Source: a bacterium UBA1790 (GTDB lineage Bacteria; Bacteroidota; Bacteroidia; Bacteroidales; Muribaculaceae). From it: a stretch of DNA of 7,041 nucleotides. The stretch covers positions 157 through 7,197 of the forward strand of contig DCGA01000027.1 of assembly GCA_002314465.1 (NCBI GenBank), in the 5' to 3' direction. Below, in pieces: positions 1 through 4,084 of this stretch (positions are counted from its first letter, which is position 1; each line of letters begins with the position of its first letter). A program made the position numbers and the translations under genes. Below the pieces are notes generated by a model. The model searched no databases, was not told where the DNA came from, and worked only from the letters and a program-made list of their open reading frames with translations.

Positions 1-570
1 TCCCTCGATGTCGCTGGTGGGATTGGCCTCGGCAAATCCCAAGTCCTGAGCAAGTTTGAGCGCTGCAGGATAGGTCATATTCTCGTTGAAAATCTTCGAC
101 AGGATAAAGTTGGATGTACCGTTGAGGATACCTTTCACCGACACGAGCAGATCGTTGTCGTAGTACTCCTCAAGGTTGCGGATTACGGGGATACTGCCGC
201 ACGCCGAGGCATCGTAGAGCAGGGGAGTGCCGGTCTCACGCTGCAATGCCACCAGTTCCTCGAGATGATGGGCAAGCATGTGCTTGTTGCCAGTCACGAC
301 GGGTTTCTTGGCGCGCAAGGCACGTGTCACGATGTCGTACGATGCCGCAGAGTCATCGATGAGTTCCACTATCATGTTGATGTCGGGGTCGGTGAATATG
401 TCGTCGGCCTTGTCGGTGAGCAGGGATGGGTCAATGCCGCGGTCTTTGTTGATTGAGCGAACGCATATGCGCTTGATGCATGCCTGCGGATGGCGTGTCT
501 GCTCGAGTACATCATAAAGGCCACGTCCCACGTTGCCAAATCCAAATAATCCGATGTTAAACTTCTTCAT
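1..570 (-). CDS. hom: Homoserine dehydrogenase, N-terminal 190 codons (3' end outside window)
   Basis: This enzyme reduces aspartate 4-semialdehyde to homoserine with NAD(P)H, the branch-point step leading to threonine and methionine in the cytoplasm. Only the first 190 residues are visible; the frame is open to position 1. The N-terminus has a Rossmann nucleotide-binding motif, GFGNVG, at residues 10-15. The family segment VVTGNK follows at 91-96, with its conserved Lys96. Next come CGSIPVIRNLEEYYDND at 124-140, NGTSNFILS at 150-158, and the substrate-site stretch EANPTSDIEG at 181-190. The start is ATG at 570: an in-frame TAA lies five codons upstream, so no longer start is possible. The gene overlaps the end of metX by 14 bases in another frame, implying translational coupling in a met operon. 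There is no aspartokinase domain before the Rossmann motif, so it is not an aspartokinase-Hom fusion at this end. The usual Asp in E-x-D-P is Asn183, a mild deviation. The family call is secure; whether an ACT domain follows cannot be seen. Confidence 0.93.
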   Translation of the reverse strand, partial: MKKFNIGLFGFGNVGRGLYDVLEQTRHPQACIKRICVRSINKDRGIDPSLLTDKADDIFTDPDINMIVELIDDSAASYDIVTRALRAKKPVVTGNKHMLAHHLEELVALQRETGTPLLYDASACGSIPVIRNLEEYYDNDLLVSVKGILNGTSNFILSKIFNENMTYPAALKLAQDLGFAEANPTSDIEG

Positions 571-1576
571 TGATAAACTGTGTTATGAGGTTGTTGAGTT
601 GCTCGTGCTCGACGAGGAAACCGTCGTGGCCGTAGCTTGACTCAATTAAGTGATATTCATTCTTGCGTATATGCTTCACCAGGTTGTCGTGGCCGCTGGG
701 AGGGAACAGGATGTCGCTGGTGATAGCCACGATGAGGCAACGCGCCTCTATGGTGGCAAGTGCCTGTGCCACACCGCCGCGACCGCGTGCCACATTGTGC
801 GAGTCGGTAGCGTTGAGCAGTGTTACATATGAATAGGCATCAAAGCGGTTGGCAAGTTTCTTGCCCTGGTAACGCTGGTACGACGACACGCGCCAGTCAT
901 CGAGTTTGCTGTCGCGTTCGGGGTCGTCCTGTGTGAGGTTATAGGCCTCGGGACCACGGAAACTGAGCATTGCCACACTGCGTGCCGCTGCCAGTCCGGC
1001 TGCTGCAGCATCGCCACGGCGTTCGCCCCATGAAGCGTCGGCAGTGATTGCCATGCGCTGTGATTCGCCGAATGCGATGCCCCAAGGCATCTGGCGGTCA
1101 CAGGTGGCGATGAGGGCTATGCGGCGTGCAAACTTGGGTTGCATTATTCCCCATTCCATGCACTGGTATCCGCCCATTGAACTGCCTATGAGCAGTTCCA
1201 CATGCTCAATGCCGAGGGATTCGGCAAGCAGGATGTGGGCATTAACCATGTCGCGAATGGTAATCATGGGGAATTCGTTATACCATGGTTCACCGGTTGC
1301 CGGATTGATGCTTGCGGGGCATGTAGTGCCGTAGGGCGAGCCGAGGATATTGGCACACACCACGAAGTAGCGGTCGGGGTCAAGGAAACGTCCTGCCTCT
1401 ACAGTGTGGGCCCACCAGTCGGGTACGTCGCTGTTGGCGGTCTGTGCATGGCACACCCATATAGCATTGTCGCCAGTGAATGTGCCGTAAGTGCTATAGG
1501 CCACGGTAATGCCGGGCAGCACTGCACCACATTCAAGGGTGAACGGTATGTCAAAGTGTATTGTCTGTATTGCCAT
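557..1576 (-). CDS. metX: Homoserine O-acetyltransferase (MetX family, alpha/beta hydrolase fold)
   Basis: This cytoplasmic enzyme activates homoserine by acylating its hydroxyl, normally with acetyl-CoA, to make the substrate for MetY. The 339-residue protein is complete and slightly short for MetX (commonly about 350-380). The visible catalytic triad is Ser133 in the nucleophile elbow GSSMGG (131-136), Asp288 in ITSDILFPP, and His317 in YGHDGFL. Other family segments are NPATGEPWYNEFPMITIRDM (91-110), SSYQRYQGKKL (231-241) and RGRGG (264-268). The ATG at 1576 shares one base with the metY stop (TAATG), and the 3' end overlaps hom by 14 bases, so it is the middle gene of a coupled metY-metX-hom operon. 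One oddity is that the oxyanion-region motif, usually ALTG or ALTA in this family, reads AQTA (44-47), with Gln in place of Leu. Acyl preference (acetyl versus succinyl) cannot be proven by eye, since MetX homologues vary; the sulfhydrylase neighbour favours acetyl. Confidence 0.92.
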   Translation of the reverse strand: MAIQTIHFDIPFTLECGAVLPGITVAYSTYGTFTGDNAIWVCHAQTANSDVPDWWAHTVEAGRFLDPDRYFVVCANILGSPYGTTCPASINPATGEPWYNEFPMITIRDMVNAHILLAESLGIEHVELLIGSSMGGYQCMEWGIMQPKFARRIALIATCDRQMPWGIAFGESQRMAITADASWGERRGDAAAAGLAAARSVAMLSFRGPEAYNLTQDDPERDSKLDDWRVSSYQRYQGKKLANRFDAYSYVTLLNATDSHNVARGRGGVAQALATIEARCLIVAITSDILFPPSGHDNLVKHIRKNEYHLIESSYGHDGFLVEHEQLNNLITQFINEEV

Positions 1577-2859
1577 TAAAGTGCCTTGTTGAATGCTTGT
1601 TCCAGGTCGGCGATGAGGTCGTCAACGTGCTCAAGGCCCGGTGACAGGCGCAGCAGGGTGGGGGTGATGCCCACGCTTGCGAGTTCCTCGTCGCTCAGTT
1701 GCTTGTGGGTGGTAGACGCGGGGTGGGTGATAACGCTCACCGAGTCGCCTATCATGGTCATGTGCTGGAAGAGTTCCACAGCCTCAACCACCTTGACGGT
1801 TGTCTCGAGTGTTCCCTTGAGTTGCACTGCGAGCACTGCACCACTGCCATGGCGGAAGTACTTCTGTGCATTGGCATGCGAGGGATTGTCGGGGAGGCCT
1901 ACATAACTTACTTTTTCTACAAGCGGATGCTGGTTGAGCCACTCGGCAAGGCGGCGGGTTGACTCCACGGCATGTGCTGCACGCAGCGACAATGTCTCGA
2001 GGCCGAGTGCCATGAGATAACTGTCGAATGAACTGGGGCAGCAACCGAGGTCGCGCAGACCGTCTACACGGCACTTAACAATGAATGCCTGGTTGCCGAA
2101 CGCTTCATACATGTTGAGGCCGTGATAGCCTGCTGAGGGACCTGCAATCTCGGGATACTTGCCGTTGTCCCACTTGTAGGTACCGGCGTCAACAATGACA
2201 CCGCCCATGGCATTTCCGTGTCCGTTAATCCACTTGGTTGAACTCTCAACCACGATATCGGCTCCCCATTCGATGGGACGGCACAGGTAACCGCCGGCAC
2301 CGAAGGTATTGTCAACGATAAAGGGCACGTCGTGACGGCGAGCCATTGCTGCAAGGCCTTCAAGGTCGGGCACATTGCACGATGGGTTGCTCATGCTTTC
2401 TACATATACCGCACGGGTTTTGTCGTCGATGAGTGCCTCCATGTCGGCAACTGTGTCGCCCTTGGCAAGACGGCAGTCGATGCCCAACTTGCGGAAGGTG
2501 AGCTTGAACTGGTTGAACGTGCCGCCATAGAGATAGGGCGAAACCACGATATTGTCGCCTGCGCTTGCCAGTGCAGTGATGACGATGAGTTGTGCCGACA
2601 TACCCGATGATACCGCAAGAGCGCCTACACCACCCTCAAGGGCGGCAATGCGTTGCTCAAATGCTGTTGAAGTGGGATTCTGTAGACGTGTATATATGTT
2701 ACCCGGCTCGCTCAGTTCAAAGAGGTTGGCAGCATAGTCGCAAGTCTTGAAACGATAGGCCGCGGTGGGATAGATGGGAAGTCCACGGCTGCCGGTCTCG
2801 TCCTTTATCATGCCGGCATGTATCTGCAATGTCTCGAAGTGTAAGTTTTTCTCTTTCAT
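1576..2859 (-). CDS. metY: O-acetylhomoserine sulfhydrylase (Cys/Met metabolism PLP enzyme)
   Basis: This PLP-dependent cytoplasmic enzyme replaces the acetoxy group of O-acetylhomoserine with sulfide to give homocysteine, bypassing cystathionine. The 427-residue length fits the MetY group, which is longer than most cystathionine synthases and lyases (about 380-400). Visible family features are YTRLQNPT (56-63), SSGMSAQ (84-90, phosphate-binding region), ESMSNPSCNVPDL (154-166), Asp183 in VDNTF (pyridine-nitrogen contact), the Schiff-base Lys209 in SSTKWINGHG, and HPASTTH (379-385) with RLSPGLE (404-410) near the C-terminus. The ATG at 2859 has an in-frame TAA four codons upstream and lies about 20 bases downstream of a Bacteroidota-type promoter, so the start is well supported. 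It is the first gene of the operon; its stop TAA overlaps the metX ATG by one base. Related enzymes such as cystathionine gamma-synthase are possible from the fold alone. The length, the SSTKWINGHG signature and the metX neighbour point to MetY. Confidence 0.94.
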   Translation of the reverse strand: MKEKNLHFETLQIHAGMIKDETGSRGLPIYPTAAYRFKTCDYAANLFELSEPGNIYTRLQNPTSTAFEQRIAALEGGVGALAVSSGMSAQLIVITALASAGDNIVVSPYLYGGTFNQFKLTFRKLGIDCRLAKGDTVADMEALIDDKTRAVYVESMSNPSCNVPDLEGLAAMARRHDVPFIVDNTFGAGGYLCRPIEWGADIVVESSTKWINGHGNAMGGVIVDAGTYKWDNGKYPEIAGPSAGYHGLNMYEAFGNQAFIVKCRVDGLRDLGCCPSSFDSYLMALGLETLSLRAAHAVESTRRLAEWLNQHPLVEKVSYVGLPDNPSHANAQKYFRHGSGAVLAVQLKGTLETTVKVVEAVELFQHMTMIGDSVSVITHPASTTHKQLSDEELASVGITPTLLRLSPGLEHVDDLIADLEQAFNKAL

Positions 2860-2882
2860 AAACTGTTTTTACTTTTCGACTG

Positions 2883-2910
2883 CAAAGTTACACATTTATT
2901 GTGGAACAAA
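2883..2910 (-). promoter_or_regulatory. Bacteroidota-type promoter of the metY-metX-hom operon
   Basis: Read on the minus strand, 2890-2883 is TAACTTTG, an exact match to the Bacteroidota -7 element TAnnTTTG. A TTTG at 2910-2907 is a candidate -33 element, but the 16-base gap is shorter than the roughly 19-21 bases usually seen, so this half is less certain. The predicted transcription start, near 2876, leaves a leader of about 17-20 bases before the metY ATG. No other TAnnTTTG match was noticed between this site and the gene. Confidence 0.65.
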
Positions 2911-2923
2911 CACTATGTTGCAC

Positions 2924-2939
2924 AAGGAATTATTTCCTT
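2924..2939. promoter_or_regulatory. Perfect inverted repeat upstream of the met promoter, candidate operator
   Basis: AAGGAA and TTCCTT form a perfect 6+6 inverted repeat around a TTAT centre. Its centre lies roughly 55 bases upstream of the predicted metY transcription start and 13 bases beyond the putative -33 element, a position typical of activator sites. It has no T-run after it on the minus strand, so it is a poor terminator for the exporter gene upstream. A regulator is inferred only; AT-rich intergenic DNA can produce such symmetry by chance. Confidence 0.3.
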
Positions 2940-2990
2940 AATTTAACTAAATTACAGAAAACACTTCGGTAAAATGAAAATATCATCGTA

Positions 2991-3028
2991 AAAAAATGGT
3001 ATTTTTAGTAAAAAATCAAAAGTTGATT
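2991..3028 (-). terminator. Weak AT-rich hairpins after the exporter gene, possible terminator
   Basis: Just beyond the exporter stop codon, the minus strand reads AATCAA-CTT-TTGATT (3028-3014) followed by TTTT. It then reads AAAAAT-ACC-ATTTTT (about 3006-2992) followed by further T. Each hairpin has a 6-base-pair stem with few G-C pairs and a T-rich tail. The stems are weak, so termination may be partial and some transcripts could read on into metY. Confidence 0.35.
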
Positions 3029-3033
3029 ATGGA

Positions 3034-3627
3034 TTAACCGAGCAAGATAAGCACTGCACATGCCAGGAGTGCCACACCCATAACGATGGAGCGTGTGCGG
3101 TGATAACCCGTGAAATAAGGCCGCAGCCACAGTCCCAGCATGAGCCACACAAGGTTGGCTCCGGGTCCTGCAATGTAGAGCAGCAGCGACACGATTACAA
3201 ATTCAAGCGGTGTGTGGTTGGGGTCGGGAAGGACAAATGTGCCGAAAGTGGTAAATGCAAACAGAATCATCTTGGCATTAGTGAGTTGCATTATCATGCC
3301 GTTGACGAAGGTGCACTTGCAGTCGTCCTGCGTAGTGTTTTCTCCGGTATTTTTCACCATGCCCCATGCCAGCCATGCGATATAGGCTGCACCGGGATAT
3401 TTAAGGTAGGTGACATAATGCCCCATTGCTGTGCCGAGGATATAAGAAACGACGGCAACCGATGTCACTGCTATTGTAAATCCCGCTACAAGACCCAGCC
3501 ACATGCTCATGGAGTGCTTGCGTCCATACTTGAGTGCGCACGACAGGGCGTAGATGTTGGCAGGCCCCGGGGTGAATCCCACCAGGACTATGTACAACAA
3601 TAATTTGCTCAAGAGGGCCAGCGACAT
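3034..3627 (-). CDS. LysE/RhtB-family amino-acid exporter
   Basis: This is a small inner-membrane protein (197 residues) of the LysE/RhtB superfamily, whose characterised members export amino acids such as lysine, threonine, homoserine or leucine using the membrane potential. The family signature is GFTPGPANIYALSCALKYGRK-like: PGP at residues 20-22 after the first hydrophobic helix, then a YGRK turn (34-37). The conserved NAK segment (117-119) opens a later helix. About six hydrophobic segments are visible, near 4-20, 41-66, 71-91, 113-133, 141-168 and 177-196. The frame is open to an ATG at 3681, but a promoter at 3651-3682 lies inside that extension. The ATG at 3627 begins directly at the conserved first helix, so I chose it. 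It has its own promoter and follows a strong terminator, so it is probably a single-gene unit. The substrate is unknown. Proximity to homoserine and methionine genes is suggestive only. Confidence 0.85.
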   Translation of the reverse strand: MSLALLSKLLLYIVLVGFTPGPANIYALSCALKYGRKHSMSMWLGLVAGFTIAVTSVAVVSYILGTAMGHYVTYLKYPGAAYIAWLAWGMVKNTGENTTQDDCKCTFVNGMIMQLTNAKMILFAFTTFGTFVLPDPNHTPLEFVIVSLLLYIAGPGANLVWLMLGLWLRPYFTGYHRTRSIVMGVALLACAVLILLG

Positions 3628-3650
3628 GTTTGTTTCGGTTTTTGAAAGTG

Positions 3651-3682
3651 CAAAGGTAGCGAATTTTTGTTGTATTACCAAA
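3651..3682 (-). promoter_or_regulatory. Bacteroidota-type promoter of the LysE-family exporter
   Basis: On the minus strand TTTG (3682-3679) and TACCTTTG (3658-3651) match the -33 and -7 elements of the Bacteroidota consensus, separated by 20 bases, which is the expected spacing. The -7 element continues as TTTGCA, as does the met promoter. Predicted transcription begins near 3644, about 17 bases before the ATG at 3627. This decides the start codon of the exporter. Confidence 0.75.
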
Positions 3683-3686
3683 ACAG

Positions 3687-3720
3687 AAAGAGGTCATGCC
3701 CGCGTGGGCACAACCTCTTT
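3687..3720 (-). terminator. Compound hairpin terminator after the PII-like gene
   Basis: The outer arms AAAGAGGT (3687-3694) and ACCTCTTT (3713-3720) are perfectly complementary. Inside a CA/CA internal loop, TGCCC (3697-3701) pairs with GGGCA (3706-3710) around a GCGT tetraloop. On the minus strand the hairpin starts 26 bases after the stop of the PII-like gene and is followed by a T-rich stretch (CTGTTTT). On the plus strand it is followed by TTTTATT, so it could stop transcription in both directions. It ends the pump/PII-like transcription unit and abuts the exporter promoter. Confidence 0.8.
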
Positions 3721-3746
3721 TTATTATCATTGTATGTTTCCCGTTT

Positions 3747-4040
3747 TTAGATTGTCTGCTCCACGGGTATTACCCATGCACGCAGACCCAGTTTGGGAGT
3801 GGCTTCGTCAAGGGCGCGCAGGTGGTTCATCACGCGTTCCACGCGCTCGTCCTCGCACATCACAAACATGGCGTCGGCAACCGAGGGCCATGCGTGGCTT
3901 CCGTAGTGGGGATCGCCGGTTTTGCTGCCGCGTCCCTGCACCTCGTGCCATGCGGTGAATCCGCGGCACCCCAGGTTATTGATATCGTCGACAAGCCTTT
4001 CGTAGTAAGCTTGGTCAAATGCTATGAATATTGCTTTCAT
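3747..4040 (-). CDS. Small PII-like (GlnB-fold) protein downstream of the RND pump
   Basis: This is a 97-residue soluble protein without signal peptide or membrane segment. It has the layout of a PII-like ferredoxin fold: strand 1 (KAIFIAFD, 2-9), helix 1 (AYYERLVDDINNLG, 11-24), strand 2 (GFTAWHEV, 27-34), an exposed loop with GRGSKTGD (36-43), then strand 3 (AMFVMCED, 57-64), helix 2 (ERVERVMNHLRALDEA, 65-80) and a last strand (LRAWVIPVEQ, 86-95). The VQGRG segment sits where PII proteins have the T-loop. As I recall, it resembles small Bacteroidales proteins of the PG0823-like GlnB group, and PII-like proteins are known to accompany efflux genes. The ATG at 4040 follows the pump stop by 44 bases with no recognisable promoter between, and a terminator follows, so it is probably the last gene of the pump operon. 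It is too short, and its loop too different, to be a classical nitrogen-regulatory PII, and it lacks the Tyr-uridylylation context. Ligand and partner are unknown; sensing for the pump is inference. Confidence 0.72.
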   Translation of the reverse strand: MKAIFIAFDQAYYERLVDDINNLGCRGFTAWHEVQGRGSKTGDPHYGSHAWPSVADAMFVMCEDERVERVMNHLRALDEATPKLGLRAWVIPVEQTI

Positions 4041-4084
4041 TCCTTATTACTGTAATAGTGTTTAACCGAAAGAAAATATCTCAA

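Noticed and set aside
1202..1579. Plus-strand open frame (125 codons) opposite metX
   Set aside because: It is a shadow of metX with no recognisable domain or promoter.
2860..3033. Possible SAM riboswitch or small RNA in the gap before metY
   Set aside because: Only AT-rich hairpins and one short inverted repeat are visible. The predicted leader is about 20 bases and no aptamer-like structure could be recognised.
3100..3603. Long open frame on the plus strand (167 codons) opposite the exporter gene
   Set aside because: It lies wholly antisense to a clear LysE-family gene. Its protein is rich in His, Cys and Arg with no family motif, and the exporter's codons explain it.
3628..3681. 18-residue N-terminal extension of the exporter
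   Set aside because: It overlaps the TTTG/TAnnTTTG promoter and precedes the conserved first helix, so it is unlikely to be translated.
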